From Prochlorococcus sp. AG-402-M23 (GTDB lineage: Bacteria; Cyanobacteriota; Cyanobacteriia; PCC-6307; Cyanobiaceae): a DNA stretch of 64,000 bases. The notes beneath the pieces are model-generated. The model searched no databases, was not told the origin of the DNA, and worked only from the letters and a program-made list of their open reading frames with translations. Made by a program: the position numbers and the translations under genes. Shown here piece after piece: positions 49,038 through 58,322 of this stretch. Positions within the stretch are counted from its first letter, which is position 1, and every line of letters starts with the position of its first letter. Location of the stretch: assembly GCA_003216575.1 (NCBI GenBank), contig QCIR01000006.1, positions 16,784 to 80,783 on the forward strand, given 5' to 3'.

Positions 49038-49242
49038 TTAATCAAAATACATTTATTTATAAGTATAGAAAGTTAGATCTATAAATAATAAGAATCTTCA
49101 AATAGAAACTGTCTACTTTTCACTTTAAATAAATTCAAAATAAAAAGAAATAGTTAAAAGTACGGTCAAAACTAATAAAACCGTCCACAGCTTAGAAAAA
49201 TTTTCATTATCTTTCTTATTTAACCTGCGAGTACAAGGTAAA

Positions 49243-49359
49243 ATGGCTCAACGAATTAACGTTGCATTAAATTCAATCCCGTCGGCCAGTAGAGAACTAG
49301 TTGAATTTATTTTCTTCTGCGCTGTCGGTTTCACAGCTGGTAGTTTAGGACTTATATGA
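49243..49359 (+). CDS. Small membrane protein
   Basis: Thirty-eight residues: AQRINVALNSIPSASRELVE and a helix (FIFFCAVGFTAGSLGLI). CAAGGT at 49234 could be a ribosome site. No family recognised. Confidence 0.45.
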   Translation: MAQRINVALNSIPSASRELVEFIFFCAVGFTAGSLGLI

Positions 49360-49577
49360 GCATTCTTTTCAGAATGAATCAAATACCTCTTTAACTTAAA
49401 GCTTTTAAATTATGAATTTAGGAGTTAGAATATGTCACTTACAATTAAATGAATTTTAGTTTACTGTATATAAGCATATAATCGAAGCCAATTTTAAATA
49501 GATAATAAATTATTAATATGTCTGTTAAAAAATTTATATATTTTTTATATTTATTAAAAAAGAAATAAGGACAAATA

Positions 49578-49718
49578 GCTAGTGTCATAAAGATTAGAAA
49601 GGTTTTATTGATAGAAGATGAAGAACATATCCAAAGAAAACTTTCGAATTCTTTAGTGAGCGATTTGAAGGCAGTTTTTTTCTATTTTCAACTACCTTCA
49701 TTACATAATACATACTAA
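49578..49718 (+). pseudogene. Remnant of a response-regulator receiver start
   Basis: The frame reads KIRKVLLIEDEEHIQRKLSN, the typical opening of a receiver domain with its acidic pair, and then loses similarity and stops after 30 more codons. No ATG start or remaining domain exists. The rest of 49360-49843 shows no gene. Confidence 0.45.
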
Positions 49719-49843
49719 TTCATATGAAAAACTTATAAGATCTTAAATATACATTTCAAATTAAAACTACTAGTTAAAAATTTTCTTCACGGCAAAAACA
49801 AAAACCAGACATAATTCGTAATGACCATAAATAAGCTCAACAA

Positions 49844-50242
49844 GTGAAACTCATACCTAATTTTGCTGAGCTGCTGCATGAAGTTAAATTACCATCTCCT
49901 GAAAAATGTTTTCTCATTGAGATTGGAGATGAAAAATACATAAGTGAATTTATAGACAAAGGTGAATTATCCTGCACTCTCGAAGAACTTTTCGTATGGC
50001 TCAATAAAAAGTACAAATTAAAGAAAAACAATTTAAGCAGTGAAGAAACAAAAATCGCTGAAGAAATTAAAAAAAGATTTCCTTTAGAGAAATGGCGTGT
50101 CATCAAGATTTTTAGCGATCAACAAAAAAAATATCGCTATTACAAAAAGGCGGTAGAAGACGTAAAAAGTCGAACTACACCACGAATGAACGAACAAACA
50201 ATCATGACCATATTCAGCCCTGGCTGGGGTATAAATACTTAG
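49844..50242 (+). CDS. Hypothetical protein
   Basis: One hundred and thirty-two residues, charged and mostly helical (KLIPNFAELLHEVKLPSPEK; AEEIKKRFPLEKWRVIKIF). No family recognised. The start at ATG 49844 would be close to an upstream ACAAG; ribosome site is weak. Confidence 0.5.
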   Translation: MKLIPNFAELLHEVKLPSPEKCFLIEIGDEKYISEFIDKGELSCTLEELFVWLNKKYKLKKNNLSSEETKIAEEIKKRFPLEKWRVIKIFSDQQKKYRYYKKAVEDVKSRTTPRMNEQTIMTIFSPGWGINT

Positions 50243-50279
50243 TATGGTATAATTACCTATAAGAGAAACCAAATTGCTC

Positions 50280-50372
50280 ATGATTGAAAAGTATCCCTTG
50301 CTTCCCTTCCTGATATTTGCTGGTGCATTAATTAGCACAGCAACAATAGGATTGCCTGTATTCGCTGGTTAG
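50280..50372 (+). CDS. Very small membrane protein
   Basis: Thirty residues: IEKYPLLPFLIFAGALISTA, one helix. AAGAGAAA lies upstream. No family recognised. Confidence 0.4.
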   Translation: MIEKYPLLPFLIFAGALISTATIGLPVFAG

Positions 50373-50506
50373 TACTAAACAATTATTAAATACCTATCAA
50401 TTAAAAAATCCTTAGCTTGTAATAATTAGAAGGCCTGCCCTAAAAAAAATCATTAAATTCAAATACAGAATTTATTAGTTAACTTAAAGTATATACATTC
50501 TTATTT

Positions 50507-50611
50507 TTATAAAATTGCTGACCAATACTTAAATAAAAAGTAAGAAGAATATAGAAATATTGCTAGATAAACCCAGTTAAGCCATGCAGGTCGCTTATTA
50601 CTGTTAGTCAT
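50507..50611 (-). CDS. Very small membrane protein
   Basis: Thirty-four residues: TNSNKRPAWLN, then WVYLAIFLYSSYFLFKYWSA, one aromatic helix with a basic start that fits inside-positive topology. An ATG 9 bases upstream (50620) is also possible. The rest of 50373-50735 is empty. Confidence 0.45.
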   Translation of the reverse strand: MTNSNKRPAWLNWVYLAIFLYSSYFLFKYWSAIL

Positions 50612-50735
50612 AAATGCCATCTTTCATACTTAAGATATTATACTTAGCATGTTAAAAATTGACTTTAAATTCCTAAGGCTTAATGTAAATTCTAAAAGCT
50701 AAAAGCTAAAAGTAAATACTTAAGAAGAGGTACTC

Positions 50736-51236
50736 ATGAAAAAACGATATAAATTTCTAAAAAAACACTTTGAAGAATTTAATAAAACCTACAAAAGTTT
50801 ATATGGAAATAAATGGTCATTGAATTTTCCTGTTTTTCTTTACGATAGAGACTGGTTCAAACTAAAAAAAGTTACCATTTATGATTTAACGAAAGAACTA
50901 AAGCCAGACAATTCACAAGAAGCTCCAGAATTAATTCAATATCAGCAATTACTTAATGAGGGGCATGATCATATACTCGCCATCCAAGAATGCTGGAAAG
51001 AATTTGGAATAGAAGATTTTCATAGATCTCTCAGGAACTCATCCGAATGGGAATCAAAAGGAAACAATGGATGGACATTTAAAAAATACGCTGAACTATT
51101 AATCGGATATAGAAAAGTTATTGAAACCGACGAAGTAATTATACCTGTTATAATTTTAGGCAGGAACCCAAAGGAAGATCATCAACTTGAATGGATAAGT
51201 AAAGAATTTATTTCTGAATTAAATATTGAAGAATAA
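50736..51236 (+). CDS. Hypothetical protein
   Basis: One hundred and sixty-six residues, soluble and helical (KKRYKFLKKHFEEFNKTYKS; HDHILAIQECWKEFGIEDFH). GAAGAGGT precedes the ATG. No family recognised. Confidence 0.6.
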   Translation: MKKRYKFLKKHFEEFNKTYKSLYGNKWSLNFPVFLYDRDWFKLKKVTIYDLTKELKPDNSQEAPELIQYQQLLNEGHDHILAIQECWKEFGIEDFHRSLRNSSEWESKGNNGWTFKKYAELLIGYRKVIETDEVIIPVIILGRNPKEDHQLEWISKEFISELNIEE

Positions 51237-51259
51237 ACTCATCGAAAATTTTTTATTCC

Positions 51260-51457
51260 CTAAGCAATAGTTAAATCATCAGACCTTGTTCCCCATTCAG
51301 TATCCTCCAAAAGGTCAGAATAACCAGACGCATTAACCAAGTTATATTTCTGAAATTTCCAATCTGAATCTTCAAGGTAATCAGAGTACTCAAAGGTCTT
51401 TGCAAGAAGAGAGAATTCTTTACTAAAAGGGCACATAAGATTTAAACATGTATCCAA
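51260..51457 (-). CDS. Small acidic protein with an internal repeat
   Basis: Sixty-five residues. EYSDYLEDSDW and GYSDLLEDTEW are two copies of an 11-residue unit, 23 residues apart. Acidic and aromatic. It converges with the gene before. No family recognised. Confidence 0.45.
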   Translation of the reverse strand: MDTCLNLMCPFSKEFSLLAKTFEYSDYLEDSDWKFQKYNLVNASGYSDLLEDTEWGTRSDDLTIA

Positions 51458-51626
51458 TCATTCACACTACGAAAGGTAAAAGCAAGTAAATATTATATTT
51501 CCTATATATTTAAATAGAGAAGAAAAAGAAAATAACAAAAAAATCGAATACTATAGTTATATAAATCAAAAAAAATCCATTTTAATTAAGCTATATAATA
51601 AAAAAGAGAAAGCCTTAAAAATAAGA

Positions 51627-51923
51627 ATGGGTCGCGTCAGAGAAAAAAAGGATGGAGAGTTTGATTTTGACAAACTGCCTGAAGGGACGTATTTCTTCAC
51701 CGGTCACGAGGGATATGTGAAAGTAGAGGTAAATGAAAGTGGTAATCAGTCATGGGATCTTGATAACTGGTTTGCCTCATTAGATCCAGACGAGAATCAA
51801 GAACAAAGAAATAAAATCATTAAAGACATAAAAGTGCGGCTAAATGCTGACACTGGAACTATTAATCCATCCCGGAATCAATCTAAAAGAGGTTTCTTTA
51901 ACCCTTTTAAAAAGCGAAGGTAG
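51627..51923 (+). CDS. Small hypothetical protein
   Basis: Ninety-eight residues: GRVREKKDGEFDFDKLPEGT YFFTGHEGYVKVEV, then a polar middle and a basic C-terminus (RGFFNPFKKRR) that may bind nucleic acid or membrane. No family recognised. Confidence 0.55.
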   Translation: MGRVREKKDGEFDFDKLPEGTYFFTGHEGYVKVEVNESGNQSWDLDNWFASLDPDENQEQRNKIIKDIKVRLNADTGTINPSRNQSKRGFFNPFKKRR

Positions 51924-51929
51924 AGAATT

Positions 51930-52313
51930 CTACTTAAATAATAAAAATATTTGATTTACGGCTATTGCAAGCAGAAAATATCTTAATAATGTACACCAAG
52001 CATATAGATAAACACATTCATAATCTGACTTTGAAAGTTCCTTCCCTTTCATTATTAATAAAAGATTGAATCGATAATTAGCATTATTCTTAATAACAAA
52101 AAATACACAGGCTAATATTAATAGCAATAGATTTTGTTTTAACAGTAAAAAAATTGAAACAAAAAAAGAAAGATTTGCTAAAAATTCAATCTTAGGAATA
52201 AATATGGCAGGTAAAACGAGAAGGTTAGAGATTATATAAATAATCTTATTCCGACTTAGCCAGGCAAACATTTTATAAATACTCGCATAAACATATATAT
52301 CTTTAGCAAACAA
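51930..52313 (-). CDS. Membrane protein, three or four helices
   Basis: One hundred and twenty-seven residues with hydrophobic stretches near 25-42, 46-60, 60-75 and 105-127. It converges with the gene at 51627, six bases apart. No family recognised. Confidence 0.5.
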   Translation of the reverse strand: MFAKDIYVYASIYKMFAWLSRNKIIYIISNLLVLPAIFIPKIEFLANLSFFVSIFLLLKQNLLLLILACVFFVIKNNANYRFNLLLIMKGKELSKSDYECVYLYAWCTLLRYFLLAIAVNQIFLLFK

Positions 52314-52497
52314 TTAATAGGATCGCAAATTTTACATCAAAATCAATAGAAATTTAACCTTAATAAAGCAAAGCTTTCTGGCGGAAAATAGAATTAGTTA
52401 CATTAAAATAGTCACATAAAGCCAAGAAATGGAATAGAGGGGAAAACACAATTATATATTTTTTTTTCATATATCTACTAATTTTAACTAAGAAGTT

Positions 52498-52779
52498 ATG
52501 ATAAAAAACACTAGCCTTTTAAAAATGAATATATTCCTTATTTTTTCAATAATGACAATAGCGCTTTTAATAATTGGAAAGAAATTTATTTATTCTGCCA
52601 AAAGAAACCTTTTCAAAGATCAAGAAGCATGGTCTGGAAAGGATATAAAAATAAAATACAATTCATCACAAAAAGCTCCTAAATCAAAAGGGAATAAGAA
52701 CTATCTAAAAATGATCGCTGATGAATCTAAAATTTATTTAGAAGATGCGTCTAATGAAGAAGAACATGAAAGCATATAA
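52498..52779 (+). CDS. Membrane-anchored small protein
   Basis: Ninety-three residues: N-terminal helix (NIFLIFSIMTIALLIIG), then a basic-to-acidic cytoplasmic part ending DASNEEEHESI. No family recognised. Confidence 0.5.
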   Translation: MIKNTSLLKMNIFLIFSIMTIALLIIGKKFIYSAKRNLFKDQEAWSGKDIKIKYNSSQKAPKSKGNKNYLKMIADESKIYLEDASNEEEHESI

Positions 52780-52895
52780 AAGTTCTTATTCATAAATTTA
52801 AGTATAATGATTTTAATAGATCTTTTAAAATGCACTCTAAAATTTTACTAATTAATAATATAACCTTTCTTTCAATAAAGAATACTTTAATTGAT

Positions 52896-53057
52896 ATGAC
52901 AATAAATAATCCGATTTTTATATTTGCCATGATTACAGTAATTTGGTTCATACCCGGACTTGTAGTTAGAAGGTATAACGAAAACAAGCAACAAAAAAAA
53001 CAGAGGAAAGTGCAAGCAGATGCTATTCAAAAGCTATATCCTAAGCCAAAGGATTAA
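52896..53057 (+). CDS. Small membrane protein, family with 11156-11326
   Basis: Fifty-three residues: helix IFIFAMITVIWFIPGLVVRR, then a Lys/Gln-rich tail ending QKLYPKPKD. The core IWFIPGxVxxR and KLYP are shared with the ORF at 11156. The ATG at 52896 gives the same layout as the paralogue; an ATG at 52830 would add 22 residues. Confidence 0.6.
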   Translation: MTINNPIFIFAMITVIWFIPGLVVRRYNENKQQKKQRKVQADAIQKLYPKPKD

Positions 53058-53273
53058 GTGAGTTAGTCAATAATAATCTAGCTTTAATTATCTAGACAAT
53101 ATCAATAGTAACTATTACTTTATATTTAATATCATATAAAGTCTCTAAAAATAATTAATATAAATAGAAATCTATTTTTTATTCACAAAAGGATCTTCGA
53201 ATAAATCTCCTCTAGAATTATTACTATTATTGAGTCAAAAGTGAGATAATCTAGGAGTCAACCCAAACAATCA

Positions 53274-53549
53274 ATGATGATAAGAAAACTCGGACAATAT
53301 GGTGGTTATTTGCTTAGTGGAATATTAATAGCATGGCTCATAAACCCAATAGCGGCATTAGCGTTCCTTGAGGTTTTTTTTAAAATGACCTTATTAATAT
53401 CTATCCCCGTAGCTGGAGCACATGCTTTAAATAAGATTATTCTTTTAAAACATCAGAAAGCATGGAATATAATTTTATCAATATGGACAATCGTCAGTAT
53501 CTATTTTAGTTTTAAACTAGTTAAATTAATAGAAAGCCTAATTAATTAA
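53274..53549 (+). CDS. Membrane protein, three helices
   Basis: Ninety-one residues with helices near 8-32, 33-50 and 65-85. No family recognised. Confidence 0.5.
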   Translation: MMIRKLGQYGGYLLSGILIAWLINPIAALAFLEVFFKMTLLISIPVAGAHALNKIILLKHQKAWNIILSIWTIVSIYFSFKLVKLIESLIN

Positions 53550-53742
53550 AAACTGTATCCTAATAATAATAGGAATAAATATATAAAGAAATCCCTTGGA
53601 ACTATATTTTAAGGTCTTTATAGAAAAACATTAACTGATGTATTTTGAAAATCCTTAGCATTTCTAGAAGTTAAAATATTTAGCCTTAACGAGAGAATTC
53701 ATGCTTTATGGATAATGATTAATACAGTAACATTTGAACAAC

Positions 53743-53988
53743 ATGGTACTCCCTTTCCTTACTGCAATATTTTTCCCTGACTATGGTTACCAGGGAATCC
53801 CTTGGGATTTGTATTTACTTCATTTTTTCTTCTTTGCGATAGTAATCCCATTTCATGTGATTATTTTTGCTGCCAGAAGTGCTCAGACTGTAAAGCCTAA
53901 TGGAGTAAAGGACTGGCTCAAGGGAGAATCTAGTGCGACAAAAGACGACCTAGATTCTATGTTTCCAAACAATTTCCCTACTGCTTAA
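53743..53988 (+). CDS. Small membrane protein
   Basis: Eighty-one residues: a short start (VLPFLTAIFFPDYGYQGIPW), one helix (YLLHFFFFAIVIPFHVIIFA) and a polar tail (SSATKDDLDSMFPNNFPT). The ATG at 53743 is taken over a TTG at 53734. No family recognised. Confidence 0.55.
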   Translation: MVLPFLTAIFFPDYGYQGIPWDLYLLHFFFFAIVIPFHVIIFAARSAQTVKPNGVKDWLKGESSATKDDLDSMFPNNFPTA

Positions 53989-54092
53989 CTCTCTCTATAG
54001 CCTTAAAAAAATGTCTTAATTTATCAAGGTGCTACAACTTCATTAAATTTGGGCAATTTTAGGTTTATATATATACCTGCATCTAAAAAAAA

Positions 54093-54236
54093 ATGCTTCA
54101 TTTGCCATTCTTAACCTTTGCTTTGGGAGGTGGAAGCCTCTCAGCGACAATTGTCGGTGTTGTTTCCCTTGTTCTTTTTGGACTAGTTGGTGTAATTGCT
54201 GGACCAAATCTTTCTAAATTTGATTCTGAGGCTTAG
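54093..54236 (+). CDS. Small glycine-rich membrane protein
   Basis: Forty-seven residues: LHLPFLTFALGGGSLSATIV, one or two helices, end GPNLSKFDSEA. The size and composition suggest a thylakoid or photosystem-associated peptide, with no recognised family. Confidence 0.5.
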   Translation: MLHLPFLTFALGGGSLSATIVGVVSLVLFGLVGVIAGPNLSKFDSEA

Positions 54237-54551
54237 GGATTTAGACAATAGACAAATCTATTAGCTAAATCTCCTAAAGAAAAGATAGATTTTATATTCT
54301 CAAAATCTATCTCTTAAATTTAATTTCTTAAGAAAAATCCAATTCCATTAAGTGATTATGCACTTAGTGGAATTTATTTTTGTTGAATTATATATTCACT
54401 ATCAAAAAATAAAAATAAATTTCTTCAGCATCGAAAAGCCATTAAACACATAAGTAAAACTTATGGCCTACATGAAGATTAGATATGAAGCTTGATTATT
54501 TGCAACTTCGGCTTATACATTCGAGAGGAACATTTCATACAAAGTTTTTCA

Positions 54552-54635
54552 ATGGAAATGAACCCATATAAGCCTTTCATACAAGCCATTCAAAAAACCG
54601 CAGGTATTTTAAGTAAGAAACTTGTAAAGATTTAG
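54552..54635 (+). CDS. Small protein with MxxNPxKPxIQ start
   Basis: Twenty-seven residues (MEMNPYKPFIQAIQKTAGIL then SKKLVKI). The opening matches the ORF at 22209. Its last bases overlap the end of the convergent transporter gene. The rest of 54237-54551 shows no gene. Confidence 0.35.
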   Translation: MEMNPYKPFIQAIQKTAGILSKKLVKI

Positions 54636-56176
54636 TGAGCCGACTTAAATTCACCTCCTCTTCCTCCTGCTTCAGCAGCTTGACCTATTCGAGAGAATAA
54701 ATTCAAGCTTTCATCGTTTAAGTTAATAACTTCAACCTCAGATCCGCCTATTTTTATTCTCCTAATAACTTGGTCAAGAACAGTTACTCCGCTTTGATCC
54801 CAAATATGAGCATCAGCCATATCAATTGTTACTTTCTTAGGATGTTCGTGGAGCTCAAAACCTTGCCTAAAGTAAATACTACTAACAAAGAATAATTGAC
54901 CTTTAACTTTATAAACCCTATGATTTTCGCTATTCAAAGAAGAATCAACCTTAATAACTTTTGCAACCTTTCTACTAAATAATAAAGCTGCAAGTCCAAC
55001 GCCTGAAAGAAGTCCTAAAGCTAAATTATGAGTAATTACGGTTACGAATACAGTTAAAATCATAACTGAACTATCACTTCGAGGAATACGTCGTATGTCT
55101 TTTATTGAAATCCAATTTGCAGTATTTATTGCAATCATTATCATTACTCCAACCAATGTTGCCATTGGAATTTGATTAACCCAATCTTTTGCCGCAAGAA
55201 TCATTGCTATCAAACAAACACCAGAGCTCAAGGTAGAAAGGCGACTTCTTCCTCCATACCCCACGTTCATTACGGATTGACCAACTAGAGCGCATCCAGC
55301 CATTCCTCCAAAAAGAGAACTAACAATATTCCCTATACCCTGTCCTCGAGCTTCAACATTTTTATTTGTACTTTTATCAGTCATATCATCAAGAATATCT
55401 TGAGTAAGAAAAGTCTCCATAAGACCTACCAAAGAAATTGCCAAGGCTGTTGGAAGTATTAGACCAAGTGTTTCAAAATTAAATGGAACTTTTGGGAAAC
55501 CAAATCCAGGTAATCCATTTGGGAGAATGCCTAGATTTGAAACGGTTGGAACATTTAATTTAAAACCAATAGAAATTGCAGTACAAAGAAAAATTGCAAC
55601 TAATGCTGAGGGAAAAAGCTTGGTAACTTTTGGAAGCAAATAGATAATTAATAAAGTAAGTATGGTCAATCCCCAAACAGCTGGCAGTTGAAATGCGTTA
55701 ACAACTTTTGCCGAATGAGCTAAATCGATACCTAAATGAGGTAACTGAGCTAAGAAGATTAAGATAGCCAGGCCATTCACAAAGCCATCCATAACAGGCT
55801 GAGGGACAAATCTCATCTGATGTGCAAGTCTTAAATACCCCCATACAATTTGTAGGACTCCTGTAAGCAATCCAGCAGCCAAAAGATATTGTAAACCCAG
55901 TCCAGGACTAATATTTTCGCCCTGTTGAACTATTCCAGTCATCAAAAGAGCAGTTGAACCAGTGACCGAAGTAATCATTGCCATCCTCCCACCAAAAATT
56001 GAAAGGGATACAGACAACAAAAAAGCTCCAAACAATCCAACTCTTGGATCAACCCCAGCGATACCAGAAAAAGCTATGGCCTCTGGAATCATTGCAAACG
56101 CGACAACAAGACCTGCAAGAACATCTCGAGAAGGAGATAAAAATCTCTCCTTTGCTAAAAAATTGGTCAATTTCAT
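54632..56176 (-). CDS. SulP-family anion transporter with STAS domain (possible bicarbonate transporter)
   Basis: Five hundred and fourteen residues. A SulP membrane domain (about 1-400; [54 protein letters not shown]) is followed by a cytoplasmic STAS domain ([20 protein letters not shown]). The family includes BicA, a sodium-dependent bicarbonate carrier of cyanobacteria, and sulfate or other anion carriers. In marine picocyanobacteria such proteins are assumed to import bicarbonate for carboxysomes. Substrate is not readable here. Confidence 0.88.
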   Translation of the reverse strand: MKLTNFLAKERFLSPSRDVLAGLVVAFAMIPEAIAFSGIAGVDPRVGLFGAFLLSVSLSIFGGRMAMITSVTGSTALLMTGIVQQGENISPGLGLQYLLAAGLLTGVLQIVWGYLRLAHQMRFVPQPVMDGFVNGLAILIFLAQLPHLGIDLAHSAKVVNAFQLPAVWGLTILTLLIIYLLPKVTKLFPSALVAIFLCTAISIGFKLNVPTVSNLGILPNGLPGFGFPKVPFNFETLGLILPTALAISLVGLMETFLTQDILDDMTDKSTNKNVEARGQGIGNIVSSLFGGMAGCALVGQSVMNVGYGGRSRLSTLSSGVCLIAMILAAKDWVNQIPMATLVGVMIMIAINTANWISIKDIRRIPRSDSSVMILTVFVTVITHNLALGLLSGVGLAALLFSRKVAKVIKVDSSLNSENHRVYKVKGQLFFVSSIYFRQGFELHEHPKKVTIDMADAHIWDQSGVTVLDQVIRRIKIGGSEVEVINLNDESLNLFSRIGQAAEAGGRGGEFKSAH

Positions 56177-56262
56177 AACTTCGCTTTTACTATCCTGCCT
56201 TATTAGATATGAGAATTTATATTTTCAAGAAGATCTTCTTACTAATATGAATAAATCAATGC

Positions 56263-56442
56263 TCAATCAGCTTCTTCTTTTCTCTCAATAAATGAATCCA
56301 TCAATTTTTTATACTCATTCTCCCTTGAGCTTTTTGCGAAGCCCACAATAAAAACAATAGATGAAACCAAAATCAAAGTTATTATTGTAGGACTAAGACC
56401 CATTTCACTGGCAGTCAAAGCAAAGAGAAATCGAACTGGCAT
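56263..56442 (-). CDS. Small membrane protein
   Basis: Fifty-nine residues: [20 protein letters not shown], one helix, then [20 protein letters not shown]. It precedes the transporter gene by 86 bases on the same strand and may be co-transcribed. No family recognised. Confidence 0.5.
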   Translation of the reverse strand: MPVRFLFALTASEMGLSPTIITLILVSSIVFIVGFAKSSRENEYKKLMDSFIERKEEAD

Positions 56443-56556
56443 TAATTGACTATGAATTTTAATAAGAATAAATAGTATTTACCTATCGGGATAGTTTTTT
56501 AGATAGAAATTTATTTTCTAAAAGATTTAATGTTTAGAAATCTAAAAAAGGTTCTT

Positions 56557-56853
56557 CTATTTTTCTTTTAACAAACTAACAAATTCCTCAGTAGATAAAG
56601 CAGGTTTATACTCCCAAATCATTCCAAACTTATCTCTCCAGGGTCCAAAAACTCTAAATAGTGTAGAGGCACTTGAAGCTCTACAGATTATTACGCCTGT
56701 TCCATCTTGAGGTGAATGAGCCCATGCAATTCTCTCGTAGCCATTGATGAGATCTTCAGACTTGCCACTTTCAACGTAATCCACAAATGCTTCAGATGAA
56801 TAGACTTGGTCCTCAGAAGATTCAAATTTCCAAGTAATAATATAAAGCTGCAT
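56557..56853 (-). CDS. DUF3303-family protein
   Basis: Ninety-eight residues: LYIITWKFESSEDQVYSSEA, INGYERIAWAHSPQDGTGVI, then WEYKPALSTEEFVSLL. Same layout as the protein at 20750-21055, and closer to the family consensus. Function unknown. Confidence 0.78.
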   Translation of the reverse strand: MQLYIITWKFESSEDQVYSSEAFVDYVESGKSEDLINGYERIAWAHSPQDGTGVIICRASSASTLFRVFGPWRDKFGMIWEYKPALSTEEFVSLLKEK

Positions 56854-56888
56854 TTTTTATTGTTATGGAATTATATTCTATCTGAAAA

Positions 56889-57212
56889 TTATTTTTTATT
56901 CCTAAACCCAGGTTCAAACTGTCTTCGAGCTGCTTGGGTTCTTAGTATAAATTGCCTTCCTGAACTTGAAAGAGTAAATCGTAATGCTTTACCTGACTTA
57001 AACATTGCCTCACCAATTGCTTTTGTTCTGGATAGTTCAATTTGGTAAGCCCGACTCACCGCTCGCTCTGCATCCACATTAGCTAACTTTGCCTGCTGAG
57101 CTAGACGTTTAGTTTTCGACTTTGGGATTACTGAGAGCTCACTTTCAGGTTCTGCCCACCTCCACAACCAATTAGAATTGGATTTTGTAATTGAAGAAGA
57201 TTTCTTAACCAT
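56889..57212 (-). CDS. Basic hypothetical protein
   Basis: One hundred and seven residues: VKKSSSITKSNSNWLWRWAE, then a long basic helix (AQQAKLANVDAERAVSRAYQ) and FRNKK end. The ATG at 57212 is adjacent to GGAGGT, which is closer than usual; a TTG seven codons upstream is an alternative. No family recognised. Confidence 0.55.
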   Translation of the reverse strand: MVKKSSSITKSNSNWLWRWAEPESELSVIPKSKTKRLAQQAKLANVDAERAVSRAYQIELSRTKAIGEAMFKSGKALRFTLSSSGRQFILRTQAARRQFEPGFRNKK

Positions 57213-57467
57213 ACCTCCATTTCCAGATAACAAAAAGGCAAATATTCACCCAACATTGACCTTAACCGGTACAGGCAAAAAAAAAGGATTGGTCGCCTAA
57301 AAAAAAATGAAAATTAAAAAAGTGCTTAAAAATACAAGATTTAAAAAATTAATTGCTAAAAAATAAAAATCCTCTTACATAATATTGATTCTAAGTAACA
57401 CAAAATACCAAAAAAAATAATAAAATCTAACAATAGAATTAATATAAATGAAGATCTAATACTTTCT

Positions 57468-57560
57468 TTACCAAGAAAAATTCAAAGGCAATTGAACTAA
57501 TGCCCACAAGTATAAAGATATATTTATAACAATTGCAACGCCCACAGAGACTTTTTTCAT
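57468..57560 (-). CDS. Very small membrane protein
   Basis: Thirty residues: KKVSVGVAIVINISLYLWAL, one helix. Not recognised as any photosystem subunit. The rest of 57213-57650 shows no gene. Confidence 0.4.
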   Translation of the reverse strand: MKKVSVGVAIVINISLYLWALVQLPLNFSW

Positions 57561-57650
57561 AATTAATTAAATTAATATATTTATAATTCAGCAAATAAAT
57601 TTCTTTTAAGAAAGTATTTATATTCTCATCAACACATTAGTCATTGCCCA

Positions 57651-57983
57651 TCATAAATTATCAGGGAGAAAAAGGAATTCTGATCTGCATTCATTAAGAA
57701 GTTTTTTTACCCTAGACAATTTTGCAAAATGCAATTGCTCTTCATTTACAGAGATCCAAATGGGTTTGATCAATTCATTATTTGGTCCAAGTCTTACGCG
57801 AGCTCCGAACCAATTTACTTGAGAAGGTATTGAGGCCCTACATGATATCTCATAAGTAGTTAAATCAATCTTCCTCTCTATAAGCCATTCTCCAACAGAA
57901 ATTAAATCAGTGTATTGATTTACCCCTGCGGTAACAGAAATAAAACATCCGATAAAGAGGTATAAGAAAAAGTAATTCTTCAA
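57651..57983 (-). CDS. Secreted hypothetical protein
   Basis: One hundred and ten residues: signal peptide (NYFFLYLFIGCFISVTAG), then a beta-rich domain with IDLTTYEISCRASIPSQVNW and LLNECRSEFLFLPD. Two Cys residues may form a disulfide. Function unknown. Confidence 0.55.
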   Translation of the reverse strand: MKNYFFLYLFIGCFISVTAGVNQYTDLISVGEWLIERKIDLTTYEISCRASIPSQVNWFGARVRLGPNNELIKPIWISVNEEQLHFAKLSRVKKLLNECRSEFLFLPDNL

Positions 57984-58033
57984 AACTTAGAAAATTTATC
58001 AATTCATCAATTAAAAAATGACTTAAACAAAAA

Positions 58034-58105
58034 TGGGTCGCCTGAGATTCGAACTCAGGACCAGCCGGTTAAAAGCCGGATGCTCTACCACTGAGCTAGC
58101 GACCC
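58034..58105 (-). tRNA. tRNA-Lys(UUU)
   Basis: Reverse-strand cloverleaf: acceptor GGGTCGC/GCGACCC with discriminator A, anticodon loop CUUUUAA (anticodon UUU), T-loop GTTCGAAT. It has no encoded CCA. No duplicate 3' fragment of this tRNA is seen in the window. Confidence 0.97.
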
Positions 58106-58322
58106 TTGTAGACCAATAGTAATAGTCCAATATGAAAAATATCACGTTGTCGCAGCATAAATGGACTTAATGTTCCTTTTTGAGGACTAAAAAACAATAA
58201 AAAGATATTTTTTTCCCTTCCTCATTGATTTCTCGGATATTTTTGAAGTCTTAATAAATAGTTGAGGGACATTAGAATATTATTTAATTAAGCTTCTAAA
58301 AAGAAAAAACACTACTCAAAGT

